64,000 nt of DNA, taken from positions 31,357,388 to 31,421,387 of the forward strand of contig NC_091928.1 of assembly GCF_041260155.1 (NCBI RefSeq), read 5' to 3'. Positions 1 to 15,308 of the stretch are shown in pieces. A program made the position numbers and the translations under genes. The DNA comes from Ptychodera flava. Lineage: Eukaryota; Hemichordata; Enteropneusta; Ptychoderidae. The notes below the pieces were generated by a model. The model searched no databases. It was not told the DNA's origin and worked only from the letters and a program-made list of their open reading frames with translations. How positions within the stretch are numbered: the first letter of the stretch is position 1; each line of letters starts with the position of its first letter.

Positions 1-1564
1 ATTTCTGTCGTACACATTTTAACAGATTTTTCCGGGAGCATGCGGATGTGCTCAGACTTTGTCCCTGCGACATTGAGCAGGGAGGAGGGTCATATTTCGC
101 AAATCAGAAAAGGATCTGGTCATAATTTAGATGAAAGTATTTTCAAAATACCCTCGATTTCCCCAGGCTTACCCCCATCATAATAACTGAAAGTTCTCTT
201 ACATACCTCAATCATATGAGCATGCGTTTATGTCTTGTTTATAGCACTCTCACTAGCACAAGGCATACATTGTTTTTGTTTAAAACTATAAGTCATAAGA
301 TTACACAAGAAAATAAAGCATATAATAATTAATAATAAATGAAAACTTTATGTGGCACCATATAGCCGAACAAATACCCATAGGCGCTTTATAAAACCAG
401 AAAGTCTTTACATGTATTATTTGTAAGCCTTAGTGTACAAATGAGTTTTCAGTCCTTTTGTTAAAAAATAGCAATTTACGTAAACTGTCAGATGCTGTGG
501 AAGACAACTCAACATCCTTGGTACTATTCAGCAAAATTTGGGATCTCCAAACGTTTTAGAAGTGCATCTAGGAACGACCAATAGATATTGATTTCAAGAT
601 CGAAGATGTCGACTGGGTGTGTAGATGCTTAACATGTCATTAATGTAGGACGGAGGATTACCGTTTAAGGCATGGAAAATATGCATAAAAATTCGTATTT
701 ATTCCACTTATAGACAGGTAGCCGGTGCAGCTCGATAAATAGTATCCCACACAGGATGGTGAACCTATACTAAATGAAATCGTGTTCTTTTATATGTAAA
801 ACATGTTAAGATGTTTCATTTCCGGTAATAGAAACGATGGCGGTGCACACATTTTCCTTTGTTCTTTACAAAAGCTGCGTCGCTAGAATGCACATTGTAG
901 AGCGCTATACATGTTGTCCCATAAGTAACCAGTCAACCAGCGTTGCTGAGATTGCAATCGCATGATTATATGTTTAAAATACATGTACCAATAACTCGAT
1001 TGCGTTGTGTTATTATACAAAACTATTGTAAGTACTGCTTGTAAGAATACCCTGGATTGATGATTTTTACATTTTGTAATTTGTGTTTTGCCGATTCTGA
1101 ATTGACACGACGACAAACCGCTTTGATTTTTGAGTCATCCACTCATGAAACACGGGTAAGCTATTCCACTTTTCAGGTTGACTATTGAACTAAAGTGTCC
1201 GTCAAATTACTTGTCAATGTCTAGCGAAAGCTGAGAGATATTATACAGATAACGTATTACGCACGGGGCTTTGGAATTCTCATGTAGGCCATGAAAGTAA
1301 AATTTACCGTCTTTTCAAAACTATTTCAAAACATACCAAAGTTCCACACGAGTACATTAATTTTTCACTCACTTTATTGGACTGAACAATGTTTTTCGGG
1401 TTTAATGAACATGAGTTATGAAGCTTGGGCCAATGAGGAAAAGGTATCAGCCTTTGTCAACGTGACATTTCTAACCTTTCTAAAACATTCCTCAATTGTA
1501 TTGACCAACGGGTCATCGGAACTCAGTTGGTGTATCGAACGAGAAAGATTTGTTTCGCAACCAC
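1..1564. other. upstream flank of gene 1, no gene seen
   Basis: AT-rich sequence with only short chance open frames and no recognisable domain, RNA gene or clear transposon end. The last few hundred bases should hold the promoter and 5' UTR of the sulfotransferase-like gene that starts at 1565. No TATA box or initiator could be assigned with confidence. Confidence 0.4.
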
Positions 1565-3722
1565 ATGGCAGCTCGCACTCACCCGAAGAGAGAAATGTTT
1601 TTCCACAGCCTTACGTCTAGGTATTTCCTAACAACAGTGATTCTTACTATCATTGCGGCATCCTCTTACTTATATTTTCATTCGAAAGCTGAAAAGACTA
1701 TCTTGTTATTTCGTGAGCACAGGTAAGGACCAGCCCAGTGCGTTTTTTGACTTGTCCTAAAATGCAACAGACTGTCTTTGTGAAAGTAAGCTCTTTATGT
1801 AACCGCCATTTATTTTCTGAGTTGGCATTTATGATTTCAGGCTACGCATTTATGAATTATGAAATTACTAAAATTGCGGTTTGTCTACTGAGCCGTTCTT
1901 TGACCAGTCGAGTTTAGTCCTGTGTAAGCCATTGCCACAGTAATCATATACGGAAACATGTCTTCATGGAAAGACGGGGAGACAAAACAGGGCAGGGAGA
2001 GACAAGAAGAGATACTTAGGAATGATAAACCCGGAGACGGATAGATTCCTCCAGACCTCACATCCATTATTTTCTGTCAAACATGTAGTCATTTAACTAC
2101 GGAAAAAACACGCATGGTAATCAGCGTCCTACAAATAAAATATGTTTTATATGTTGCAAGATATCATTTTATCCTTCCAACTGACCAATTGAACCATTTA
2201 TTGCAACTCTGTTAGGGGTAGCCAATCCGTGTATGCGAAGTGTGTTTAAGTAATTTCCGTTTCCGTTTTCTGAAACTTCGTATTCAGCAAAGTGAAATCC
2301 CTCCGTAGTTAAACCATCGAAAACTTCCGCGAAATATATATTAATTAAGTCTTTTCCCATGACATCTCTCCCCGTCATATTGACAAAGAACTTGTGTTCC
2401 TCCTGTACAGTATAAGCCACATGTACAACCATGCACAAATTCATTGACAATTATTACAAGACGTGAACTTCCAGATGAAACGTAACTATTCTTAATTTTT
2501 TTTGTGTCCCTCACATTTTGTCAATCATACCTTTTGAAATGTATAAACACACACATAATATTGCTATAGTGATCCCATTTTGAAATTATAAAAGGCTCGT
2601 TAAAAATCCATCTTAAGTTGAAGATTCTTCGGAAGGAGATCAAACACTGTCGTGTGGTATGTCTAATAATAAGTTTTATTTTTCCTCAGCGTAAAACACG
2701 CAGCAAATTTAAACAGAGTACAGGATGAAGTAACAAAGCTTTATCCTTGGCTTATCAGACCGAACTGTCTGCCGAACTACTTCACCAGGACAACGAACCA
2801 AGCCGTTGGTGAACACTGGCCATTGGATGAGACCTATAGATACGCAAACTGTACAATCGTGTTCCTTCACATTCTGAAGTCGGGTGGAACCACAACAAAA
2901 ATGTGTTTCGTTGAGTCGATGCATGAAGTCGGTAGAAAGAAACCAAAACTGATTTATGCTCAGAACGCTGCTCAATTATTTATTAGCTATTTAAATGGCA
3001 GAGAAGAGTACGTCAGATCAACCTATATGGGAGATCACACATTCTCTATTTGCGATTTCATATCTGGACCCTGCGCTTACTTCACTGTAATAAGGGACCC
3101 TTTAGAACGTGTTATTTCGTCGTACAACTTTTGCAGAACATCAGACCAGACGCAGTGCGTCATGCGAAATATCAGTCAAATGACTTTGAACGATTGGGCA
3201 GTTCACCAAGGCAGCTTTTTCTTTCGACAACTGTTAGCAAATCCGGAATTTTTTACTGATAAATACAGTGACGAAATTGTTGACAAATTACGCGGACAAG
3301 GAGACCCGCCATCAAAACTGATTGCACCGTGGTGGCGAAACAAATTAATTTTGGATCACTTGATGGATGATCATCAAAAAGAAATGGTTTTGGCATTTGT
3401 CTTGGACAATCTGGAGAAATGGTTTGCTGTGATTGGTTTAACAAGTGAATACGACACAAGCTTTCATTTGTTTCAACAGGTCTTCAAACTACCATTCTAC
3501 ACACTGTGTGCTGGAAGACAAAAGAATCAAAAACAGTACCACTACGAAGATGAGCGCCAGGATTTCAAAATGACAAAAGATGAAATCGTCGGATCGCTGA
3601 AGACAAAACTATCATCAGATCCAGATGTTATGAGGGCGCTCTATTTCGATATTCAAATATATAAGAAAGCTAAGGATATATTCAGAAAGCAAGCATTAGC
3701 GTTGAGTGAGGAACAACTTTAA
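1565..3722 (+). CDS. sulfotransferase-like type II membrane protein, gene 1 (two exons)
   Basis: Exons 1565-1722 and 2690-3722 join through a phase-2 GT-AG intron (donor AG|GTAAGG, acceptor TTTCCTCAG|C) to give 396 residues. A second in-frame Met at 1595 is an alternative start (386 residues). Residues about 21-38 (FLTTVILTIIAASSYLYF) form a single membrane anchor after a short basic tail, the layout of Golgi carbohydrate sulfotransferases. The catalytic exon carries KSGGTT at 116-121, the expected 5'-phosphosulfate loop for PAPS, and RDPLERVISSY at 188-198, the 3'-phosphate site. Cysteines and an NCT glycosylation sequon just before the loop are shared with the paralogues. The motif style is nearest HS6ST/Sulfotransfer_2-type enzymes (KTGGTT). 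Substrate is unknown. An AATAAA lies at 4397-4402. The exon pairing is my reading of splice sites, supported by the same phase in all copies. Confidence 0.85.
2169..2450 (-). other. unassigned antisense ORF in the gene 1 intron
   Basis: A 93-codon frame opposite gene 1, entirely inside its intron. It is not very repetitive and has ordinary amino-acid composition (for example FAEVFDGLTTEGFHFAEYEV), but I recognise no domain, and no splice partner or second copy is visible in the window. It may be chance or an old exon fragment. Confidence 0.15.
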
Positions 3723-8034
<4,312 letters not shown>

Positions 8035-8357
8035 ATGCCAATGGCTTTCAACGACATGAAGAAGATATATACGATCGCTTGTGTCATTCTAGTTTCATCT
8101 CAGATATTATTTATCCGGAAAATCGAGACCATATTTCCGTTATTTGCAAAGGACAGGTAAGAAACAGGACATCTGTCAATTTACATAATCTACTTCATCA
8201 TCAACTGAATTTCCATATTTGAACTCTTTTTCCGACAATTCGATGTTTTGTATTGGAATATTATGTTTGTGTTTACTGTAACACGAGAAATAGGTTTATT
8301 TGGCTTGATGTACGACATGGCCTAAGAGACCTTAACTACCCATTTTTCCCATGCCAC

Positions 8358-8420
<63 letters not shown>

Positions 8421-9465
8421 GTTTATCAACTTTTTCCCTTTCTCTTTTTACAGAGGAAAGGAAATAACAAATAAATTAAAGGATGAGGTTACAAAGCTCT
8501 ATCCTTGGCTAATTAGAAGAAACTGTCTTGCGAACTACTTCACCAGGGAAATGAATCCAGAGGTTGGCAAACTGTGGCCATTGGATCAGACCTACGGGTA
8601 TAAAAACTGTACAATAGTGTTCGTCCATAATCAGAAATCTGGTGGGACAACAACGAAGACCTGCCTGTTCGATTCCATGAAGGATGTAGGAGAGAGGCGT
8701 CCAAGGTCTATATCCAATATAAACGCCAACCTGTTTTTTAGCAACATTATGAACGGCGTCGATGACTATCTTGGAAGTAGCTACCATGGAGATTCCACTT
8801 TCGCCGTTTGCGATTTCACAGCGAGGCCTTGCGCATATTTCACTGTTGTGAGGGAGCCCATAGAACGTGCCATATCCTCATACAACATGTGCAGGGGCGA
8901 AAAGCAGCCGCAATGCGTCATGCGAGACATAAAACACATGACAGTAAACGAATGGGCTATTCACCAAGGGAGCATTTTCTTCCGACAGCTTGTTGCCAAT
9001 CCCGCATTTTTCACGGATAAGTACACAGCCCTGGTTCACAAACTTCGCGGACCTGACGACCCGCCAACTGAACTTATTTATCCGTGGTGGCGAAACAAAC
9101 TGATTTTAGACTATCTAATGGACGACAACCAAAAGAATATGGTTCTAGATTACGTCTTGTTAAATCTTGAATCTTGGTTCGCTGTCATCGGCTTGACAAA
9201 TGAATACGACACAAACTTTCGACTCTTCGAACGCGTTTTCAAGCTCCCATTTTACAAGCTATGTTACGGCAGAAAGGAAAACGAAAGGTTTTACGATTGT
9301 GGTATGCGGGAAAATGATCCAAATGCAACAAAAGACATAATAGTAGATAAACTTAGGCATCAATTGTCGTCTGACGCAGCTGTGATGAAGGCGCTTCATT
9401 TCGATATTCAGATATATAAAAAAGTGCAAGAAATTTTTAGGAGGCAAAAAATCGCTTTTTTCTGA
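8035..9465 (+). CDS. sulfotransferase-like type II membrane protein, gene 2 (two exons)
   Basis: Exons 8035-8156 and 8454-9465 join in phase 2 (donor AG|GTAAGA, acceptor TTTTTACAG|A) to give 377 residues. The start at 8035 gives a 122-bp first exon, the same length as that of gene 3. Residues 11-27 (IYTIACVILVSSQILFI) are the membrane anchor. KSGGTT is at 102-107, and the 3'-phosphate motif reads REPIERAISSY at 175-185, where the other three genes have RDP. The C-terminal half keeps WWRNKLILDYLMDD and the ESWFAVIGLT block. The 297-bp intron is the shortest of the four and is partly (GA)n. Full length and intact by eye. Function as a Golgi sulfotransferase is inferred from family motifs; the acceptor substrate is unknown. 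Confidence 0.85.
8364..8416. repeat. (GA)n microsatellite in the gene 2 intron
   Basis: Perfect GA run ending 37 bp before the catalytic-exon acceptor. It leaves open frames that read as Arg-Glu repeats, which are not coding. Length variation here would change the acceptor context of a very short intron. Confidence 0.95.
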
Positions 9466-9971
9466 CGATTTTGTCTAGTTACAAAGATATCACTCTCCCA
9501 GTATTTTCTGATGAATTTTTTGCTGAATATTTCAATCCAGCGAGTGGTGCATCCGCTATAATAATATGATGTATAAGCATGCCAGCTATTGAGTAAGTGT
9601 GCTGCCGTGGCCGAAGGCGGATAAATTCATTTTTTCTTATTTCTGTGAAATAAACTTCCGATGAGATTTATTAAGGAACTACAAACTTAAATCCTGATAC
9701 AACATTGATAATAGCGCCACTGAATTCTCTATAAGCATACACAAGAAATATTTCTTTACAAGAAATATTGCATGCGTGCTCAAAACCCCTTACTCTTTAG
9801 TTGTTAAAACAAGGCGCAATCCTCGAAAAACAACTTGAAATCTTAAAGACGTCCGTGAATTATGATGACTGGAATCGGAAAGATGAGTCTATGCTATCTT
9901 GTAAATGACAAGGCATTCTTGGATATATTATTTCATATGTTATGTAATCTATCTAATGCAATCTGATAGAT

Positions 9972-9973
<2 letters not shown>
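9466..9973. other. spacer between gene 2 and the Penelope element
   Basis: Gene 2 3' UTR and AT-rich spacer. No coding or repeat structure recognised. Confidence 0.4.
9649..9654 (+). terminator. candidate poly(A) signal of gene 2
   Basis: AATAAA about 185 bp after the gene 2 stop codon, the first canonical hexamer downstream. The assignment rests only on position. Confidence 0.35.

Positions 9974-10002
<29 letters not shown>
9974..10002. repeat. (TA)n abutting the left pseudo-LTR of PLE1
   Basis: Short TA run immediately outside the Penelope pseudo-LTR. The mirror-image copy at 11.46 kb also ends in a TA run. Confidence 0.9.
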
Positions 10003-10006
<4 letters not shown>

Positions 10007-10091
10007 AGTGTCTTGGTGTCCAATCGGCAATGTATAGTGCTCGATTCGTTGCCGCAGGGCATAGGTATTGCTAGACGTGGAACTTGTGATT

Positions 10092-10132
10092 ACTCTACAG
10101 ACTGTTTCATGCGCTTGGCAATCGTCAGGAGT
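10092..10132 (-). ncRNA. hammerhead ribozyme motif, left pseudo-LTR of PLE1
   Basis: Read on the minus strand: stem I 5' strand ACTC, core CTGACGA, a small stem II, core GAAA, stem III ACA/TGT, cleavage triplet GTA, then GAGT closing stem I. It is a type I minimal hammerhead layout. The invariant core CUGANGA...GAA and the A-U pair at 15.1/16.1 are present. A weak point is a U-U mismatch where stem II meets the core (10.1/11.1), leaving a 3-bp stem II. Hammerheads in Penelope-like pseudo-LTRs are an established finding, and orientation here matches the element's coding sense. Confidence 0.65.
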
Positions 10133-10206
10133 GATGTTGGCGGGCTCGTTGCTACCTATATATAGGGTCAGGTGTATATGCAAACGAGGCGGTTGTTCTG
10201 GCGCGT

Positions 10207-10722
10207 TCAAGTGTTAATGAGAAGGAATTTGCTTCTGTGTCTACATTTCGAAAGAAATTCTGTACGTTTGTTTAGCAGTGTTGACTTGTCTGAGTTGATA
10301 ATGTGAAATTTCTCCGTGATGCAGAGGTTACAGCGTTTTGTCTTGGTTGAGTAAGGCTGGGCTCTGTCAATGATAGACCATGTGACGTTGTATTTTGTGT
10401 TGCTGTCCTTGAGGGTCCATATGTATTTTGAGAGTTCCGTGCTGTTCCTGTGTTTTGATGTTTTGAAAGTATATTTGTGATATGTATATCTTGTTTTGAA
10501 AGCTGAGTCCGTGAGTCCGATATAGTGCTTTGTATCATTGCTTGTATTTACGGTGGCTTTGTATACTACTGAGGGCGTGAGACAGTTTCCGGACAATGGG
10601 CAATCTTCTTTTTTGCGGCAGTTACATGGCTTGGTTGGTTTGTTGTCGATGTGTAGGAGGTGGTTGTTATGGGCTCTGATGATACTGCCCATATTTCTTG
10701 TACAGCTGTAGCTGACTTTCAC
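10207..10722 (-). CDS. GIY-YIG endonuclease domain of PLE1
   Basis: Open frame of 171 codons. It contains a Cys/His cluster (KPCNCRKKEDCPLSGNC), then VVYKATV and HYIGLTDSAFKTRYTYHKYTF. This matches the Penelope endonuclease pattern: a GIY-YIG-like core written Y...YIGLT, then a catalytic Arg and His. In Penelope elements this domain follows the RT on one polypeptide and nicks target DNA. Here the frame is open but its RT is truncated and frameshifted, so it is a relic that happens to keep this domain. Confidence 0.8.
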   Translation of the reverse strand: MKVSYSCTRNMGSIIRAHNNHLLHIDNKPTKPCNCRKKEDCPLSGNCLTPSVVYKATVNTSNDTKHYIGLTDSAFKTRYTYHKYTFKTSKHRNSTELSKYIWTLKDSNTKYNVTWSIIDRAQPYSTKTKRCNLCITEKFHIINSDKSTLLNKRTEFLSKCRHRSKFLLINT

Positions 10723-10749
10723 ATTGTTTTTATTGAATGTCTTGTGTAA

Positions 10750-11208
10750 TGGATGTCCTTGCGGGAAGTATAATTTAATGAGGTTCAGGAATCTTCTGCC
10801 AATGTTCGTTTTTACTGCTTTGTTGAATGGTGGGTTATACCAGATTATCTGCCTGCTTCGTGATCTTTTGGGGCGCTGCTGGTCGGTGGTTGATTAAATT
10901 TCATGTTGTGCTGATGGCCGCTTCTCTTGAGTGCTGTTTCGTATTCAGGGGCGGCCTTTTTGAATGTGGCTTCGCAGTCCGATATGGTTGATATTCTCTT
11001 GTTGACGGAGATTGGAATTTGCTTTAGGATGGGTGGTGCATGGTGGATGGTTGGATCTTTTATCAACGTAAAGCAGCTGGTTATTTGCTTTGCTGTAAGG
11101 TTGGAATGTTCCATTTTGCAGGTTGAGTGTTACGTCGAGGCCACAAATCATTTCAATGTTCCATTCATTTAACCTACGCATCACCATACAAGTAAACATC
11201 AAGACCAC
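10750..11208 (-). pseudogene. decayed RT C-terminus and linker of PLE1
   Basis: Two overlapping minus frames (11208-10945 and 11114-10845) carry successive parts of the Penelope RT tail and linker: PYSKANNQLLYVDKRSNHPP in one, then PPILKQIPISVNKRIS in the other. The switch between frames near 11030-11060 marks a frameshift. The RT catalytic core is absent, so the element is 5' truncated inside the RT. Confidence 0.7.
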
Positions 11209-11328
11209 AAATTTTCTCGAAGAAGTTCTTTAGAAATATAGACACAGAAGCAAATTCCTTCTCATTAACACTTGAACGCGCCAGAACACCTGACCCTATA
11301 TATAGGTAGCAACGAGCCCGCCAACATC

Positions 11329-11369
11329 ACTCCTGACGATTGCCAAGCGCATGAAACAGTCTGTAGAGT
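11329..11369 (+). ncRNA. hammerhead ribozyme motif, right inverted pseudo-LTR of PLE1
   Basis: Same 41-nt motif as at 10092-10132, now on the plus strand because this pseudo-LTR is inverted. Stem I is ACTC (11329-11332) with GAGT (11366-11369), the core is CTGACGA (11333-11339), GAAA begins at 11353, and the predicted cleavage is after A11365. Stem II pairs TGC with GCA. The two copies are identical over the 41 nt. Confidence 0.65.
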
Positions 11370-11450
11370 AATCACAAGTTCCACGTCTAGCAATACCTAT
11401 GCCCTGCGGAAACGCATCGAGCACTATACATTGCCTGAATTGACACCAAG

Positions 11451-11670
<220 letters not shown>

Positions 11671-11675
11671 CTTCA

Positions 11676-12006
11676 GGATTGATTGAAGAGACCAGTAACT
11701 GAGTGATGACTCTGACTTTCGCGCTCCATGCCGTAATCAGACAAATGAGGAATTCCGGCTCTCGGCATAATTCAGCTAACTAGCTCCACATCATATATGT
11801 AAAATAATTGTATGGACACATATGACGTTTGTCGACAGGCGTAGCTAATTTCAATGAGTGTGCTAAATATAAGAAAGGGATTATTGAATGAGCATCTGTG
11901 TGCATGGAGGTTTATTAAATTTAATACAAAGTTGTGATTTTCTAGTAATCAAAAATAGCTTTAATTAACCCTAAATTTCAGTTCATTATACATGGGCGTC
12001 TATGGG

Positions 12007-12102
<96 letters not shown>

Positions 12103-12200
12103 TTGATTGATTGATTGAAGAGACCAGTAACTGAGTTATGACTCTAACTTTTGCGCTCTATGCGGTAATCAGAGAAATGAGGAAATCTTGCTCTCGGCAT
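11676..12200. repeat. direct repeat pair, each placed after an (AT)n tract
   Basis: About 90 bp starting TTGATTGAAGAGACCAGTAA occur at about 11676-11768 and again at about 12108-12201, with roughly one mismatch per ten bases. Each unit follows directly on an AT microsatellite (11457-11670 and 12009-12103) and ends in CTCTCGGCATAA. The AT-plus-unit module therefore looks duplicated as a whole or inserted twice beside TA-rich DNA. Confidence 0.7.
12009..12103. repeat. (AT)n microsatellite
   Basis: Near-perfect AT run of about 95 bp. Confidence 0.95.
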
Positions 12201-12208
12201 AAATATAA

Positions 12209-12211
<3 letters not shown>

Positions 12212-12272
<61 letters not shown>
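12212..12272. repeat. (TC)n microsatellite
   Basis: Perfect TC run of about 60 bp. Confidence 0.95.
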
Positions 12273-12274
<2 letters not shown>

Positions 12275-13551
12275 GGATGACCCCTGACCCAAGGGCAATG
12301 GGCACGTCACACCATCGCATGTGTATTCAAAACTATGTCAATGCCCGTAGTAAAGGGTCCCTTATTGCAGCATGAAACCAGGCTAGCTGATCTAGGACCA
12401 GCACATTAGCGTTTTTCCACCCTACATGATTTGGGATAAAAATTCACCTGGGCCACAATGTTAAAGTTCCCATAAAGAATGTGAGTTAGTTTATATATCT
12501 TTTTTACAGCACATCATCGTAAGGAATATCCTGCAATACAAGAATACACCACGGGGCGGCGCTGTACAGCATCCTTCCGAAAGGGGTTGGTAGTTCATTA
12601 GACAGGCGACAAGCAACAATTGAGGAATACTTGTCATTTTTAACGACTTTGCTATCATCCAAGCAAAGCAAAGCATATTAAAATCTTGTCAAATCTAGCA
12701 ATTTTCTGAATGCAGTTTTGCACCAAATTAAACTTTAATTTATCCAGGTGTTCGGATTTCTGTTTAATTATGTATTAGGCAAGAGAAAAGAGAGTATTGT
12801 ACGTCGGATTTTTAAAAAAAAAGCTACAGAGGCGGCGAGCGATTTCTTCAGTATGATTTTTTTAACTATCAACCCGCAAATTATCCCATAGCTACATTGT
12901 CACTGATGACTTGGACTGTAGATTTTACAATCTTTCCACAATATTAGAGGCACTACATACACAAGCAGTGTCGACGGAACAAATTCTTAGAACATCGACA
13001 TGCTTCAAGAAGAAAACAAAAAAAACTATGAATACAACAAAAAATTCCCTAAAAGTTAAACAATGCAGTATTGTCTTTTTAACTTCCTAAAGAAGGACAT
13101 GAAAAGTTGAGACTAAAGGGTGCTATCACCGACAGTACTAAAATAATTGCAATGGAGGTGTACTGTTTTTGCCGCAATTTCGAAAAAAATCCAAATTGGC
13201 TAAAGTAGAAGCGTCGATTTCGAGGAACAATTTAATTATTCTTCCCGGCCTAGTTCTATATAGTTCTTTTGAATTGTCTGTCATAAAATTACATTTCGGA
13301 TTACTGATTACTAGTATACACTGGCAATATGACATTAAACTGGTCCAATAATCATTTTCATTCAAGGCAATACATTACCAGCATGGAACATTTGTGATTT
13401 ACAAATCTAAGTAGGACCATCCTGAACCACTGATAGTTAGTGGTAGTACCAGGTGTCCGGAATGGGTAAGCGTACCCTGCTAGCATGCTACACCCGTCAG
13501 GATTGGTCCAAAAATTGTCTAAATATTGTATGAAAAGATACAGGATATGAA

Positions 13552-15160
13552 TCACTGTAATAAGTCAAAGCCGGGAATACTGTCGTTAATCATTTGAGTG
13601 ACCGAGGTGTCATATTTGGCCACAATGTCGTCATATCGACCGTAGAACTTTTTGAAAGTCCTAACGAGTCTTTTTGTTGTGTATCCTTGTCTCAGTAATT
13701 TTGATGCCAATGAGCTGTGTCTCAGTTGAAAATCAGTGTAGGAATCACAAGCCCTACAATACCTGAGACGTTGAGACACGTACACACCATAAGCAGGTGC
13801 AGACGGAATATTACTTGACAAATGGGGATAATTTATGATTTCAAAATTGAAATCATCCCTTTTGTCATACAGCTTAGTGTGTAGCCCATTAGTACCCACT
13901 TGTAGGAACAGATCAAGATATGAAGCTGAGTTCCTACCCTCTGTTGTTTCTTTGATTTCCAACTCACCAGGGTAAATATGATGTAAGTAATTTGATATGT
14001 CTGGATTGTCTAGACTAATCAGATCATCGATATATCTGTGCGTGTTGTTAAAACGCCTTGCAAGTTTTTTAGACCCTGCTTTGTAGAGAGATTGTAGGAA
14101 CTCTGCTTCATATGAATACAGAAATAAGTCTGCAAGAAGGGGTGCACAATTTGTACCCATTGGTATGCCGATAGATTGTTGAAATGTCATACCGCCAAAC
14201 TTAACAAATATGTTGTCGATTAAGAAATTAAGGTTCCAAGACAAGAAATTGACCATTTTAAACTAACAATTCTCTAGTGTTTAATAAGCTCAGGGCCCCC
14301 GTAAATTGTATATTTTCGGAAAGCCTAAATATAGGGGACCATTTTGGTTACCATAGTTTCACCATTGTTTACATAACTATCACGTGACAGGTAATTTGCA
14401 TAACCTTTCAAAAATCGGTTTTCCCTATGTTTTGTTTCAATGCTTTGAGATATGTAGCTGAAATTCATGTGAGTGCAAGCTATCCTACCGGTCTTCAAAA
14501 GTGTGTCTCAGAATTTTTTTAAACCTTCTTAAACAGTTTTTATGCCAGAAAAACTTCCTGAGCAGTGAATTTTACCATAGCTGATTTCTTTAAAATTGTG
14601 CTCCAAAAAAACTAAGCAAGATATAAAAAATCTGAGACACACTTTGAAAGAGCATTGTGACAGCTTGCATTCCAGCAAGTTTGAGTCAGATATTTTGAAG
14701 TATTGAGACAAAACATAGGGAAAACCAACTTTTGAAAGGTTATGCAAATTATCTTGTCACGTGATAGTTATGTAAGCAATGGTGACACTGTGGCTACCAA
14801 AATGTTCCCAGATATGTAGGCTTTCAGAAAATGTATACTTTATGGGGGTTCTGAGTTGATTAACCGTTAGAGAATTGTTAGATTAAAGAGGTCACATTTC
14901 TTGTCTTGGAACCTTAAGCATTTTGATAATTTCTTCATCTGTGTATTTGTGCTGGGCATCCATGGTGTTACTGAAATAACCTGACCTATGTTTGATGCTA
15001 ATGTATTGGTACCTTCTTCTGCAATTTTTACGCAGGAAAGCTTGTTTAACAAGAGATGACATCCTTGTTTTAAGTTTATCGTGGGGAATTGTGGTGTATA
15101 ATGTGGAAAAGTCAAATGTTCCGATTGAGCTGGCAAGTTCAAGACCGGGTGTTGTTTGAG
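13552..15160 (-). pseudogene. reverse transcriptase of PLE2, interrupted by a transposon
   Basis: The upstream part (about 15160-14918) reads TFDFSTLYTTIPHDK, the motif A region of Penelope RTs. The downstream part (14227-13552) reads IGIPMGTNCAPLLADLFLY and RYIDDLIS, the B and C motifs, then a thumb-like tail ending GFDLLQ before the stop. The two parts are in the same frame across the 14228-14917 insertion if that insert and one TTAA copy are ignored. No stop codon was seen in either half. The start of the RT is missing, so the element was already 5' truncated. Confidence 0.75.
14232..14913. mobile_element. TTAA-flanked foldback element inside PLE2
   Basis: A 682-bp insert with long inverted ends starting GGTTCCAAGACAAGAAAT on both sides, and flanked by TTAA (14228-14231 and 14914-14917). 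Similarity of the arms continues inward for much of the element, including CATAACCTTTCAAAA and CACGTGATAGTTATGTAA-type segments. No transposase. TTAA target duplication is the habit of piggyBac-type transposases, although the terminal bases are not classic piggyBac, so the superfamily is only suggested. Confidence 0.75.
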
Positions 15161-15308
15161 GTGCCTATTAGACTGCGTGAGCAAGCATGCGCAAATGAGG
15201 TACACCGTTGCAACCTATTAGGAAACAATATTTGTTGCCATTTGGGATATCTGCGCTATGCAACAAAGGGTCAGTCCATCGTAGATTGATTGATTATTTC
15301 CTCGGTAC

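Larger units (their letters stand above)
13345..15165 (-). mobile_element. Penelope-like element PLE2, 5' truncated
   Basis: Minus-strand element inserted in the decayed gene copy. The boundaries come from where similarity to the gene 4 flank stops (near 13340) and resumes (near 15150-15165). It holds RT motifs but no GIY-YIG domain, so it is either an endonuclease-lacking type or a truncated copy. A 682-bp TTAA-flanked element splits its RT. Confidence 0.65.

Noticed and set aside
8253..8474. Frame with a long Arg-Glu run before gene 2 exon 2
   Set aside because: It is produced by the (GA)n microsatellite in the intron; the catalytic exon begins at 8454 by splice-site and phase comparison with the paralogues.
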